A stretch of DNA of 64,000 bases from Mytilisepta virgata (GCA_028015205.1 CM051517.1:38575135-38639134); one strand, 5' to 3'. Shown: positions 25,261 to 38,738, counted from the first letter of the stretch. Notes: generated from the letters alone by a model not told the origin. Translations and numbers: made by a program.

Positions 25261-26600
25261 ATCTAATAAGATTGTTGATTAGGCCAACAATTATTTCAAA
25301 GTAAATCTATTGTATTGAAAATTGTTTCTTTTTAAACATTTTTTGCCAACAACTAGAGCATTCCATGACCACAAAATTAAGAACCCACGAATATGTTTTT
25401 TCCCCTCAAATCCATGAAAACTTGAGTCAACAAAAATAACTGAATTCCCAGTACATGTATAGCCAAATATAGTAAAAAGGAAATAAAAAAAGTTTCAATA
25501 TTTGATAATGAAAATTTCCATGAATTTTTGGTATAATCACAATGATAATAAATTTATCATTTCTTAGAAGAATAAGTCTTAAATTTTGCTTCAAATTCTA
25601 TTAAAAATGATTTTTTGCAATATATTATCTGGACTGGAGTTTAAACTATCTAAACACATACGTATAATACACAGTGTCACCATCACAACTAACGACTGTC
25701 TTGAGAGAAGTATTTTCTTAGAATTTTTAGTTAATGGCTAAAGTATCTTAATGTAAAGATTGCTAGATAGACAGAAATCAATACAATTTCTTTTTTATAT
25801 TTCTTGTACAAATAAAATACTCCACCAAAATGTCAATCTTTCCAAAACCAAACAAAGTGAAGAAAATGTATTATATTTGCATTGACATAGAGGACTAATT
25901 CTATCAATCTACAGACTTTATCTAGTGACAATTTTATCAATCTGCAGACAGACGCCCAAATCAATCAGAAAATTAAATCATACTTATTCTATAGATCGAA
26001 TTAGTCTCTTCTTTTATTATTTGGTCATCTTAAATTATTAAAGGTAATTCAGAAAATTGCTGAATATGCATGGACTGCTGTAAAACAAGATTTTATTAAC
26101 CTCACTGAATGGCAAGAAGAGTTACAATTTCCTGAAGTTGCTGCCCAGTGAATGTTTCCAACAATATTTCTAATAGTAAGTATGGTAGTGAAGCTGACAA
26201 TTTAACCTTCCACAAAACTAGACAGCATTCCTCTCATGTTAAAAACTTAACAAAATCCAAACATAGACAATATTCACACCATTGGTATATGTATAATACC
26301 TTGGAAAGTAAAATGGTCTAGATTCAAAACTCTAAAAGCAGTTAGACAAACCATTTACCTTACATCCAAAATTTCACATAATTTACCAAGATTTTAAAAC
26401 AACCTTTAGTATTGTGAAAATATAACACAATCAAAATCCTGATTGGTATATGTATAAATAAAAAATCTGAAAGACTGTTTGACCATACAATCCATTTATC
26501 ATAAATGCAAGAAGTATGTCAACTTTTAGTTTTTTGTGAAAAAGTAGAAAAAATTAAAAATCATGATAATATGCTCATCTTTGGTTACACATATAAAATA
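25261..26600. other. Mostly featureless; possible MITE remnant near 25360-25460
   Basis: The segment has ACCCACGAATATG and AAATCCATGAAAACTTG phrases, reminiscent of small molluscan DNA elements. Its boundaries could not be set. Confidence 0.35.
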
Positions 26601-26897
26601 AAAGAATAATGTGTCTGAGAACACGAATGCTGGCTTATAATCCTTGAAAATACTGCAATTTTCCCAGTTTTAGAGGGGCATAACTCTAGAACGGTAAATG
26701 ACTCACTGCCCAAATTTGAACACTGTCTGCATGTTGTGGATCTAAGCATTGTGTATGAGTTTCATAAAATTTGGATAAGGCAAACTTAAGTTAGAGTGCA
26801 GAAACCAAAATCGGATGGAAAAGGATGGACAGAGGGACTGACAGACGGTCAAGGGTAACACATAATGCCCCCTTTGCCTAGCAGCGGGGGCATCAAA
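26601..26897 (+). repeat. Family C element, copy 2
   Basis: The 5' hairpin is GTGTC-TGAG-AACAC (26611-26624). One core module follows (GGGGCATAACTCTAGAACGG, CTGCCCAAATTTGAAC, GAGTTTCATAAAATTTGGAT). The 3' hairpin is perfect, ATGCCCCC / GGGGGCAT with a 13-base loop (26865-26893). This is the cleanest copy for defining the family ends. Confidence 0.8.
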
Positions 26898-29595
26898 AAG
26901 TATGTAACATAAAAAGACTCTAGTTTAAAATGGACAAGATAATTTCACTGGAAAAATCATGTACCGAGTAAAACAATATGGCCTTAACACTATGTTAAAG
27001 GAGCATTAAAACTTAAATCAAACCATAGAATGCATCCATTTACTTCTTGACTTTGTCTACACCTTATCACACTGCAAATATAATTTTGATTTAAAATAAA
27101 ATTACAATTATCTTATTGAAACCCTAAATAAAGGCTCGATTATTTGCATTCAATGGCACATATCTCATACTTTTGGTTTATTTCACAGAAATCATCAATC
27201 AAAAATTAATTTTAACATATATAATGGTCAACAGAGGATATTAATTTTTTTCCTGACACTACAACTCTTCCAGCACATGATAAGACAAGGGATGTACTTA
27301 TAGTTGGAAATTTGTGCCAAATTTAAATACAAGATTAAAATGATGACACCAATTTAAACAGTTATATGTCACATAAATAATATATACACAAGAGAGACCT
27401 TTAATCCCTCATTAAAACAATTGGATAAATATTAATGCTGTGACACAACTAAAATCATTATCTTTTATCATTTTGTGAATTCTACAGTATGTTTATGTGG
27501 TCAGTTTTATCTCTTCTACGACATTATTGTACATAAATACTGTATAGATGCAATTTCAAATTAGCCCAAAAATACAGGACTTGGACACTCTGACCTTAGC
27601 TGGAAACAAAAAATATGGCTAAATTAATGGGTGTAACACAGGAACAACAGATGTGAAATATGTGTCATTTGGTTTTACCTAAAATTCTAAATAAAAAATT
27701 ATAATGGGTAAATAGATTTACGAAACAAATAAGAGAAAAACAGAAACAGGAACTAGTATGATGTATCACACTTTTAAACAAGAAATGATCTGTCAAACTT
27801 ACACCATACTGGGTTTTCCTGCATCACTGCCTGCCTGCCTGCCTGCCCGCCTGCCGTCTTTCATTGCTAAACTAATAACATGATTTTTTCATTTCAAAAA
27901 TGGTGAAAGATACAACAAACATCTAGAAAACTGTATACTTAGCTGTAGCCCTGATTAAAAAGGATAAATATTTTTATATGATGTAAATGTATTGTAATAT
28001 ATCTTGAAATGTCGTAAGAATCTCTCAAAATCCAATATCCTTCCTTTTCATGTCTGCAATAAAAGAGACCTTTAACAAGCCTTTTGATGGTAAATATTTA
28101 GATCATCAATATTGCCTATATAAGTAAAATAAATTTGCAACATGTCAGTCTCTTATAATTTTGATAAACATGAAAAGTCAAAAGCCAAAATGAATCATAA
28201 AACCACAAATTCATCAAGAAGAAAAAAAATCTGATTCATTATACCTGGCCTGAAATATGCTTTATAAGTCAGTTGATAGCTTGAGAGATTTAAGTTTAAT
28301 AGCTAAAATATGTAATTCTTAATTTCAATTTTCTATTTGATAATAAATGCTGATCTTCTTGGATTCACCTTTTTTTAATACCTTTGATATATATTTACCA
28401 TACTGAAAGCTGCAAAATACAAGTTACAAAAGAATTAAAAGTAGCAACCAAAATCATCTCATGTACCAAGAAGCAGAGTATTTTGATTTAATTTGCCACA
28501 CTGAATATCAATATTACATGAACTGATGAAAGGACAAGAATCTTAAAGGGAAAGATAATTATAAACCAATATTATTTCATATGTGTTTAATATATATTTT
28601 AATGTGTACTGAATATTCTAGCCAACTGGTATTTTAAGTTTCACCCAAAATCTGAAGGTAAAAGGGTGATGATCTAAGAACTCATTAAGATATCTATTGA
28701 TTTGACCCATTGACATGATCTATTTGGAAATCATGACCCTTAAACCACAGACTATACATTCTTTGTAGTCAATCTGGCGGCATTTTCAACTTTATACCGA
28801 TATTGTTTCATGTACTTTAAATACCCATATCACTTAACTTTACAATGTTATTGAATTTCAACAGTAATATATCTCATTGTTGAAATGTTACTACTATACT
28901 GAAACTTACAATGCTTCATTATATAGAAAACACACATTTACTATATATGAATTTTTTAAAAGTAACTGATTCTAAAATTCATCTTCTTGTAATTATTATT
29001 TTGCTAAGAAACAAAACTCAAACCTTTTTGCTCAGCCTGACAGAAGTACATATAAGTATAGGGAAGGGCAGAAGCACTAATCTTAAATCTCAAGTACCAA
29101 GACTCTTAAGTACAGGATGTTGTAAAGTTTGATTGATTTTTCATACTTTGTGTTTAAAAATCAGGTGTAGTTTCATTGAACTCTAGCCCATCTATAAATG
29201 ACCAGTTGATTATTCCAAATGTCCTGGATGTTCCATACAAAGTCATGACAATGATCTCGGTAATTATCAGCAAACTTCAAAAACACTATACATCTAGCTT
29301 ATTCACACGAAGTGTGTTTTAACTTGGGGAAAGCTGTATCTATGCAATTTAAGCTTTAAAATTACTTTTGCTTCATTTTTTTCTATAAAAAAGAAATATG
29401 ATTTATGGGCATTATAATTTATGGTCTAAATACCTTAAGCAGAATAACTTTTTTCAATTTCATCATAAAATTCTATTCCAAGACAAGAGTGGACATACTA
29501 AATGTCTGTGTATGCACATGGACACAGAATAAAAATTATCTGATACCATATATTATAAGTCAAAGGAAAATACGTCAGGCAACATTTGTCTGAAA
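26898..29595. other. No gene recognised; contains a (GCCT)n microsatellite
   Basis: AT-rich except for a short (CTGC)/(GCCT) tetranucleotide tract at about 27826-27855. Frames of 62-73 codons near 29 kb show no motif. Confidence 0.5.
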
Positions 29596-32245
29596 AATTT
29601 CATGCATGTCATTCAAGCCTACAACTCTGTCCAGGGTCAGCTGACAGGTCTCAAACTGGTATGTACCCATCAAAAACTATCTATAGACCAAAAATGGTGG
29701 ATCTACATACATTTAGAACATTTGTTGAGAAATGGACTTATTTGTAACAAGAGGCTCACCAGAGCCTGTATCGCTCACCTGGAGACTGGTTTTCATTGGA
29801 CAATTAATCAACTATTTGACCAAGTTTGTTGCAATTGGTTCAATTGTTCAGGGAAAATTTGTTGAAGATTTATTTTTCATAAGGTTTAATGTTAAAATAT
29901 GTTCCCTGATGGTGGTAGTCCTGGTTGGAGTGCTGACATGCTAGACAGTATTCTTCAAGGGATCACCTAAAGACTATTGCAACTTTGGTTCCATTTTCTG
30001 AGTTTTTTATGAATTCCATGTGGATGTTTATATGTTGGTATTATTTTTGGTCCTTTTGTCGGGCAACAGATGACAGTGCAAAAATGTTAAAATTTTGAAA
30101 ATTTGACAAAAAAAGGGCAGTAACTCCTAAATGGGTTTTGAGATTTCCTTTAAAATTTCAGGGTATGTAGATCTCAACATGGCAAACATTTTTCAAATTT
30201 ACATTTCACTTCTATCTCAAATAGTTTTGGAGATAAATAACGAAAAATGTTAAATTTTGAAAATTTGACGAAAAAAGGGCACTAACTCCTAAATGGGTTT
30301 TGGGATTTTCTTCAAAATTTCAGGGTAGGTAGATCTTGTCATGCTGATCAATTTTACCCAGTCAGATTTTTGATATCTGTAATGGTTTTTAAGTTATAAG
30401 CCAAAAACAACACATGCACCCCTATATTCTATTTTAATTCCTATGAAGCCTCGATCCAATCTGCCCAGCCATTTCAGAGAAGATTTTTGAAAAAGTTAAC
30501 GAAAAAGAAAAGACGACGACGGACGATGGACGATGGACGCCAAGTGATGGCAAAAGCTCATATGGCCTTTTAGGCCAGGTGAGCTAAAAATGGGACAAGA
30601 GTCACTCAAGCCTAAAATTATGGTCAAGGTTAGGTGTCAGACTGATTACCTACTTGCCAAAAGGTTTCTACAGACCATATACAGTGGATATAGGTATTAT
30701 AGCTACAGAGAAATGGACCTAGGGTAGTCATAAAAATGTGACTCAAGTGTAAAATTTATGTGAAGTCTCAGACAGCCATTTACTCACCAAGAAATATCTA
30801 TATACATGTATCAAATATGGTTGGTCTATGTGTTGCTGAGAAAGGGACATTATCCCAAAACGAGAAAGAAGTCACTTGAGCATGAAATAGAGGTCAAAAG
30901 TAAGGTGTCATATGTTAAAGTGGTATATATCCACTATGAACTTCTATCAACTAAATACTGTGGGTCTAGCTATTACAGGTGCTGAGAAATAGAATAAATC
31001 ATGAAAATGTATATTAAGTCACTCAAGCATGAAATTCAGGTCAAGTTCAGCTGACAAGTGTTAGACTGGCATGTATCTACTAAGAATTATCTACAGACCT
31101 ATTATGGTGGGTGTAGATATTACAGTTGCTGAGAAATGGACTTAATCTCGAAAATGTGACAAAGTCATTCAAGCATAAAATTGAGTTCAAGGTCCAGAGA
31201 CAGGTGGCATGTACCGACTAAGAACTATCAATAGACCAAATACATGGGTCTAGGTATTAGTATTACAGTTTCTGAGAAATTGACCAACCTAATCACAAAA
31301 TTGTAATACAAGTAACTCAAGTATGAAATTGAGGTCAAGGTCCACAGACAGGTGTCAGACTGGCATGTGCCTACTAAGAACTATCTATTGACCAGATATG
31401 GTGGGCTTTGGTATTACAGTTGCTACGAATTGGACTTAACCAACAAAAGTGATGCAGGTCACCCAACCATGAAATTGAAGTCAAGGTTAAAAGGCAGGTG
31501 TCAGACTGACATTTACCCACCAAGAACTATCTATTGACCAAATATGGTGGATCTAGGTATTTTAGTTGCTGAGAAATGGACTTGACCACGAAAATGTGAC
31601 AAAGTCAGTCAAGCATGAAATTGAGGTCCACGTTCCAAACCAGGTGTCAGACTGGCATTTGCCCACTAAGAACTATCTATTGACAAGATATGGTGGGCTT
31701 TGGTATTACAGTTACTAAGAAATGGACTTAACCACCAAAATGTGATGCAGCTCACCCAACCATGAAATTGAAGTCAAGGTCAAAAGGCAGGAGTCAGACT
31801 GACATATACCCACCAAGAACTATCTATTGGCCAAATATGGCAGGTCTAGGTATTATAGTTGTTGAAAAATGGACTTAACCACGATCATGTGACAAAGTCA
31901 GTCAAGCATGAAATTGAGGTCAAGGTCCAAAGCCAGGTGTCAGACTGGCCTGTACCCACTAAGACCTACCTAGAAACCAAATATGGTTGGCCTAAGTATT
32001 ACAGTGAAGTGGATTTAACCACGAAACTTGGACACAGATTTTACATTTATGTTTATGAAGTCAGTGAATCATGAAAACTGGGTCAGGGTCACAAGACATG
32101 TATACTTCAGCAATCTTTATGCGATAAGGTATCTGTGGACCAAAAATCTTAATTATAGGTGTTATGTGTGGTAAGTTATTAAAGCTTTAAAAAAGTTTAT
32201 GAAAGCTGTCGTACCTATATCTCGCCTTCATCGCAGGTGCGACAA
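29596..32245 (-). repeat. Family D tandem array (about 146-bp units), interrupted by a family A element
   Basis: Minus-strand units carry GACCTTGACCTCAATTTCATG and CAAGTCCATTTCTCAGCAACTGTAA, closely matching the D element in NDUFS4 intron 3. Plus-strand anchors (GAGAAATGG) lie at 29727, then after the insertion 30717, 30838, 30984, 31131, 31274, 31425, 31571, 31717 and 31864, mostly 143-151 bp apart. A 292-bp two-unit repeat is visible at about 31.45-31.85 kb. The right edge has an imperfect hairpin GTCG.ACCT...AGGT.CGAC (32207-32242), which would be the 5' cap on the minus strand. Confidence 0.8.
29747..30585 (+). repeat. Family A element, copy 3, nested in the family D array
   Basis: The 5' hairpin is AGGCTC-ACCA-GAGCCT (29752-29767). 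The head and the AACTCCTAAATGGG core units are as in copy 2 but shorter. It has a GACGACGGACGATGG tract and the 3' hairpin AGCTCATATGGCC...GGCCAGGTGAGCT (30555-30585). D-type unit sequence lies directly on both sides, so the ends can be placed within a few bases. The element is about 839 bp. Confidence 0.85.
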
Positions 32246-33399
32246 AACCCAAACAGACACATTCAAAATGTACCACTCATCACTGACATTAAACCTTACA
32301 TGATATTTTACCAAACCTACATTTCTGCATTTTTAGTATAATACAAACTTTATTACTGACAAGTTCTATTAAAAACAACTAAAATGTCTGATCATAATGT
32401 TTACCAAAAGTAACATGACAGTTTTGGAAAAGTAACATTTTACAATTTAAAAATAAACCAGTTGTGTAAATGCACCTTGTAGCATTATAAATATTCAGTT
32501 CCAGCTATATAGAGTACACACACTTACATCTGTCATAATGATGGCCATGTATACCATGTGACATATACTATACTGACATTTCTGTTAGGTGTACTTGGTA
32601 ACATTTTGTCGTGACTGCTATATATTACCTTCACTGATGCCATAGAAACCACATGCAATTAAAATCATTATTCTTCTAATTTCTGGGCACTTTTCAAATT
32701 AATTTAACACTTTTTGCGTATATCTTGTACCAATTGATCTTTGTTTTAAGTAAATTTTGTCTCGTTTTTATTGTATATAGAGACTAGCTGACTTTTCCCC
32801 CAACTTGACTTTGTTTACAAACATTTAACAGCGTAAATGATAACAAATTACTTTCGTGTTTTAAGAAGCCTGATCTGTCAATATAATTCAATGTAAATAT
32901 TTTGAAATCAATAAATTCTTTTCTAACTACAAAGAACGTGATCAATCAACGGGTATGTACATGTATATTTCCTCATTGTTTTACAAATTACGTCACAATG
33001 TACAGGATTTTTTCCACAAAAATAGTTGAATACCTATAAACTTGTAGTTTTACCATAAAAAAATTGTATTGAAGATAAACTTGACAGAATTTTATCATTG
33101 TCTGAAGTAATTGGTATACAGGTCGACTTCACAAACTATATCAGAACAACATATGAACGTGACAACATACATATAATCACAGAATGTCTTGGAAATGTTG
33201 TGAATACACTAAACAACTATATAGTTTCTGGTAGACCATAATTTAACATGAGATCACTGAACTATTCTTATAACATTTAAAAAATGACAAGAGAATGCCC
33301 AGAATATACTAGATTGCACTTACAGTTATGAATAAGATTAATAGTTTTCTTCTAAATAAACTTTTGCACTAACATGCACCTGCGGCTCCTGGTGCTGCT
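32246..33399. other. No feature recognised
   Basis: AT-rich DNA without supported exons or repeats. Confidence 0.5.
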
Positions 33400-33760
33400 T
33401 TCCACTTACCTTACGTTCACTGTCTTTGTTGTTGAAAATTTCCCTTTGATCAAATTTATTTTAAATCAAATTTTTCCTCTTTTCCTTTCTTCTTTTTTAT
33501 TTTTAATAATCACACTCTTCTCTATTTGATATAATCTGGAAGGAACCAAAATTTTTGGAACGTAAACCATTCAAGGAAAACTGAAAACAAGAAAAGAGTT
33601 GTTAAATTGAAAGCAAACCACGTTGTCCTTCACGTTTGCAGTAGAAACCCCCAATTCATCCACTTGTCAACCAAATATCACCAAACTAATAACATCGGAA
33701 AAGCAGGCTCAAAATACAAAGTTCTTACGTGACTTTAATGTTAAGAAACATCGAGGGAAA
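33400..33760 (-). other. Unique-looking segment with a strong minus-strand splice donor; possible untranslated exon
   Basis: On the minus strand, GTGAACGTAAG is followed by the consensus donor GTAAGTGG (ACTTAC on plus at 33404-33409). A TTGTTTTCAG acceptor-like string lies upstream near 33590. The sequence between them has stops in all frames over most of its length, so if it is an exon it is probably 5' untranslated. No product can be named. Confidence 0.22.
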
Positions 33761-34324
33761 CCATATATTATTTAAAATATATCTGGTTCAGATTTAGGTT
33801 TCTATAATTTTTACTTTGAGCACTATATTAATTAAAAACATGATTTATCAGATTGTGCACATTTTTGTGAATCAAAATATAAAGCTATTGCATAATCTGT
33901 AACATTTCAAGAGATTTTCTTAACTACCGGTACATACATGTTCAAGTTTCTATTGAAAAACAAACACTAATTAAAAAGTCATTTTCTTTACTGACGTAAT
34001 TCATAGATAAAATATCAAAGGATATCATTAAAGATTTCTGATGTTGATATTACAAGTACTTATGTTTTGATGAACTTTCTGTTTACCTACACTTACTGAC
34101 ATAACAATAAACACCCTTCTATCTCTCACTGCTATTTCTGTTCAATTATTAGGTCATAGACATCAATGTTTATCATGTAAAAATTACATCATGAATGGAC
34201 TATCATGTTATATATCTACTGTTTATAAATCATGCATTGAAAACTCAAAATCTTCAAACTATACATGACGCACTTTAAAATATTAAAACAATAAGTGTTA
34301 CTTCAACAGTGTTACAACATCTAA
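33761..34324. other. No feature recognised
   Basis: AT-rich DNA. Confidence 0.5.
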
Positions 34325-34520
34325 CCTCATGTGAGTTGGAGTTTTATGCAGAGGAGGAACTGCTTACCCTTCCGAAGCATGAGTGTTCACTCAGAATTTT
34401 GTAGAGATTTGTGTTGTCCAGTCTGTTTGTGTCATGTTTTGTATTTGATGGTCGACTTCAAATATTGTCGATATGCGACAACATTTGGTTTTTTGTATAT
34501 TCTCCTAATCGCTATCACAA
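34325..34520 (+). repeat. Retroelement 3'-tail fragment (same family as 54.5 kb)
   Basis: GGAACTGCTTACCCTTCC, GTTCACTC and TTTTGTAG follow one another as they do at 54529-54590 after the reverse-transcriptase fragment. The copy is diverged and carries no coding domain. The open frame across it (77 codons) is a by-product. Confidence 0.6.
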
Positions 34521-34984
34521 AAGTAGTTTTAACTAATAAAATCCAATTAACTAAGAGCATGTAGAATAGTTTTACATTTTACCACTGACTGCCATAAACT
34601 ATTTCTTAATTTTTTATGCCAATTTTTATGAACATAACTAAGTACACTTAAATTAAATTTATATTATTTAGCAAATATTTTATTGATGCCCCTAGTTCAC
34701 TGTTTTGTGGTTCTACACTTTTAGGAAATTTTACGCTGATTTTGTAAATTTTTTTTAAATGCAAATACATTTGTATTATACAATTATAATTTTTGCTTCA
34801 AATGAAACATTGCAAAATTATTCAAAAGTTACATTAAAACTGGCACAATATCAGCAACTAAATTTTAAAAACAAACTTCAAGCTGCTTTATTTACCAAAG
34901 CATAAATGTCAGAAATTATTTACAATATAGGTTTACATGGTTTGTAACTTGATATTAAATGATAAGTAAACACAAATCAAAAGT

Positions 34985-35115
34985 GTAATTCAAGGATTTC
35001 ACAGTGGGTCGACTCTGTTGACAGCTCTCACAATAGAAAAACCGTCCCCCATTGCTGCCACAAAACCTGCGACATTTACCTGTATTCCTGCCAAATCAAT
35101 GTGGTTTTTATCTTA
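34985..35115 (-). pseudogene. Short protein-like fragment of unknown origin
   Basis: Minus-strand frame: an open stretch ending VNVAGFVAAMGDGFSIVRAV...VDPL and a TGA near 35004, preceded by TAA after about 37 codons. Base composition is well above the local GC level. It could be a C-terminal exon or, more likely, a transposon-derived fragment. I cannot name a family, and no clear acceptor supports it as an exon. Confidence 0.25.
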
Positions 35116-35735
35116 TATCAGACTGGCGACATATTATCTTGTCCTTTAGTGAAGGGTAGGTCTCCTACACAGGGTCATAACTATACAACTGATCTCTATA
35201 TGCTTGAAGTACCGGCTTTGTAGATGGCTTTGAACTATTATTTCCAATTCTAATAATAAACCAACATTTAGGTCAATAAAATCTAAATATAATGTTAATG
35301 ACTCTATTAAATTACAATAAAAACATGGATTTTAAGAGTTCGCTTTGTCATTTAATAATTGAGAAGGTGCCGAATTTTATAACAAATACAATGGACGACA
35401 GAAATATAAATATCTTGTAGTATTAATCCAAAGAAAATTAAATTCTATCAATGTGTGTGGGATGATATTTCAAAAATAATCTTCATATAAATTTTTTTTC
35501 AAAATGTATCATTTTCATTGAACTTTCCTGCATCTGAAAATATATGTTGAATTTCCTATCAAATTCAAAATGTTGTCAAAGTTCAAGCCCATTAATGAGA
35601 AACTTTTTCCAGAAAATGAAAAAATCTTTACCTAACTTTTAGTCACTATAAAAAATCATCTTTAAATCTAATATATATCAGATATATGTCTAATATACCA
35701 GTACTTAATTTTTTAAAAATCTTACTTCTTTGGAC
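35116..35735. other. No feature recognised
   Basis: AT-rich DNA. Confidence 0.45.
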
Positions 35736-36135
35736 TAGGCACCAGCTGTGACAGACCACGGGAGCTCAACCCACAGAGCTGCCTAGCGTGTCCCAAGATG
35801 GCGGATAGGGGAGACTCTCTCGTTTGGGGGTTGTCAGGTCATACTACGGAAAGCCTGACCACAGTGGGTAAGGTGTTTGGAGAATGCCACCCTCCATGCA
35901 CGCTATAGACCCCTTCTGTAGTTTTCAAAAAAGAGTAGGCTAACGCACTACAGGAGGCTAAATTATCCGACATTACCCAACCATCCTTCTTTTACAGTGG
36001 CAGTCAAAATTTGTTCCCCCCGGTGTCCCATCCCATCCCTGTTTGAATTGTTTCATAAATTGAAGTGGTTCTCGTCCTAAATAAGCATGCAATATTTGCT
36101 ACTGGACTTTAAGCAACAATGAATCAATCAATACT
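35736..36135 (+). repeat. LINE/retroposon-like 3' end with (AATC)n tail
   Basis: A GC-rich block (CCTAGCGTGTCCCAAGATGGCGG, CCACCCTCCATGCACGC, TTTGTTCCCCCCGGTGTCCC), then TGGTTCTCGTCCTAAATAAGCATGCAATATTTGC and ACTGGACTTTAAGCAACAATGAATCAATCAAT. I recognise the closing segment as a widespread mytilid repeat end. No reverse-transcriptase frame is left. Confidence 0.6.
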
Positions 36136-37255
36136 TCTTTGCATCATTTACTTAGATAACCAAATGCACTATTACTGCCAGCTGAACACAGGTGGATTTA
36201 ACCACATTCTAAAACATTGAAGTAGCACCTGGGATAGCAAAGAAAAGAATGACAAATGGTATATCAAATCTCAAGCAGCTCCAACTAACTTACAGCTGTA
36301 CACAGTAAAGGGACATAATCAATTTATTTATGAAAAAATGTGCAAATGAATATATGGTAGGATGAATCTGTGACATAATATCCAAATATATACACCAATA
36401 CTTTTGTCAATTTCAGTGACTTTTTAGTTAGTAAAATATCTGCACAGCAAAAGAAAACAGTTCAATTTTTTTTATTGAAAACTGCATCACTTTTTTTTTT
36501 AATATTTATAAAGTGAGAATACTTAAAAAAAATTAGATAAAATTTTCACTGAAAGGACCACTGATGGATAGTAAGGAAAAATTTAATTTCAGGTCCCTAT
36601 CAATTTATATTTCAAAAATAAACATTCATGATTTTCTCAAAATTAGGATGTATTATAATTATGTGAAATTCAAATGTTTATCATAAATGGTTGTTTACCA
36701 AATAAAATGTATAAAGTTTCAGTATTTTGACACTTCGTAATAAATTACCATACATAATACGAATGTTGTTTAAAACATGCTTTTCAAGAATTAAATTGCT
36801 TCATAACTATCTAATAAAGTACTCATTTATATGAAAATTTTGTGCATCTCCCATTATAATTTACAATAGGCATTTGAGTTTAATCTTAAAATTGTTAGTG
36901 CCATTTTAGATTTCCAAAGAAAGTCATTCGAGCAATTGATGCATACGGTGCATACACATAAATACAAAATACATGTTTGTTACACAAAAGTCGATATAGA
37001 TTTTGTTCTGATATTTCTAACATTTCCTTGAAGATGATTTTTTTCAAAGATTTCATATGGAAAAATTGAAATTAAATACTATCCCTGATATTCTAATTAA
37101 GGAGAATATTGATCTAATTATTAAATTTTTATAATAACTGAAGTTATCACCAAGCAGCCTGAAATACAGTTGCTGGGAATCCTTATGTTTTATACCAAGT
37201 TAATTTATCATTCATCCACATTGAATTAACTTACTGCAATTAGGAAATCATTTAA
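36136..37255. other. No feature recognised
   Basis: AT-rich DNA. Confidence 0.5.
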
Positions 37256-37257
37256 AA

Positions 37258-37660
37258 ACTAATGGCTTGGATCTACATTGCTCACCTGACAGCATATCTT
37301 TTGTCTAAAGTGTTTCAAAGAAGAACAGTTTTAAAAATTCTATAAAACAAAAAATCCAAATACCAGTATTTGGAAAAGCTTCTTAAAGGTGGAGAATAAT
37401 TACTGTAAATTTGACCTAATAGAAACAATTATTCACTCAACTTTTGCTACGTTAGCTTTCTAACCACGATTAAAGAGCAGACTTTGAAGAGATCCTTTGG
37501 CCAAGCTGAGTGTTAGGAGTCAGTTGTAGACCAATCAGAAAGAAGTAGTAGCCAACCAGGATCAAATCGACAAACTCATGGATACCGTCTTCTAGGTTCT
37601 AAACAAGTTTCATATTTTTTAGGCAACAATAACACAAAAAAGCTTAGATGACTCTCTGGG
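37258..37660 (+). repeat. Strongly decayed family A copy
   Basis: A head-like ATTGCTCACCTG (about 37278) and scattered unit phrases in order (TTTGGCCAAGC, ACCAATCAGAAA, CCAGGATCAAATCGACAAACT, AACAAGTTTCAT). Both ends are unclear. Confidence 0.5.
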
Positions 37661-38738
37661 ACAGATAAACTAAAAATGACAAAAACAAAATTTTATAAGC
37701 ATTATTTCAAAACCAATGTGTTCATTATCTTTCCAAACACATTTCTTTTCTCACAAAGTCAGACTAGAATTAAAACAAACAAGAAATTTGTGTACAATGT
37801 ATTGTGTTTAGTTTCTATGCAAGATAAATGTATTAACCCTCTGAAGGGGTTATTATACTGATACACGACTATATATCATACATTTATTTCACAAGCAGCA
37901 TAAAATTATTTACGAAGAAATTCAGCAGTGTTGAAATTAAATAGTACGTCCAAACAAGGTGTAATATTTAATTCAGTTTTAATGACGCAACTTCACATGA
38001 GAGCTGATGAGATTTTTACAGCGATTATTAATTGTACTATCTCCATAGAGTGGTATCAACTAACCAATAAACTGTAACTTGAATTCAGTATACAAAATTA
38101 TGCAGTGTAACTTTATATTTATGACTAGGGTATATAACTTCTATACAATAAAATATGTAAATCAGAAGCTGATAACTGGACCGAGGGATATCCCTGTGGA
38201 TTTATTCAATAGTCCAATTCTTCATTTATTTCTGAACCTTACATATTTGCTATGATCCTTTGATAATTTATATACCAATATATCATACTCTTTCTTTATA
38301 TCAATCTATACCTAAATTACTTATATAGTACTAACTCTGATAACTATCAAATCACCAATTCACTCAACAAATTTTTTTACCTTTTGAACATGCATATTTT
38401 TTCAATTTTGTTTTTTTTTTAATTTCACGCTGAAAAACAAGTGAATTGCACTTGAGAAATCATCTCCCATTTGACAAATCTGAATTAATGCACTATAAAA
38501 AAGAACATTAATATTAAGATGCGATTTCAAATCTAATTTTACAGATGAGAGATCTTCAACTAACCATAAGTAACTTTAAATCTCTTTTGTTTACTTTGTG
38601 TCTATAGGAATAGTAATTTTGTCTGAGGAGATACCATGTCAGGGATACTAATGAAAAGTTCTTTGTAGAAACTGAAGAGTATAAAACATCATCAAAATCT
38701 ATTTCCAGCTATTGTCACTGGATTCTCTTAATTATTTA
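37661..38738. other. No feature recognised
   Basis: AT-rich DNA. Confidence 0.5.

Noticed and set aside
27826..27855. Tetranucleotide tract as a regulatory site
   Set aside because: A plain (GCCT)n microsatellite with nothing nearby to regulate.
31352..32074. 61-71 codon frames with repeated 'PTKTYLETKYG' type phrases
   Set aside because: They follow the 146-bp family D units and carry no independent coding signal.
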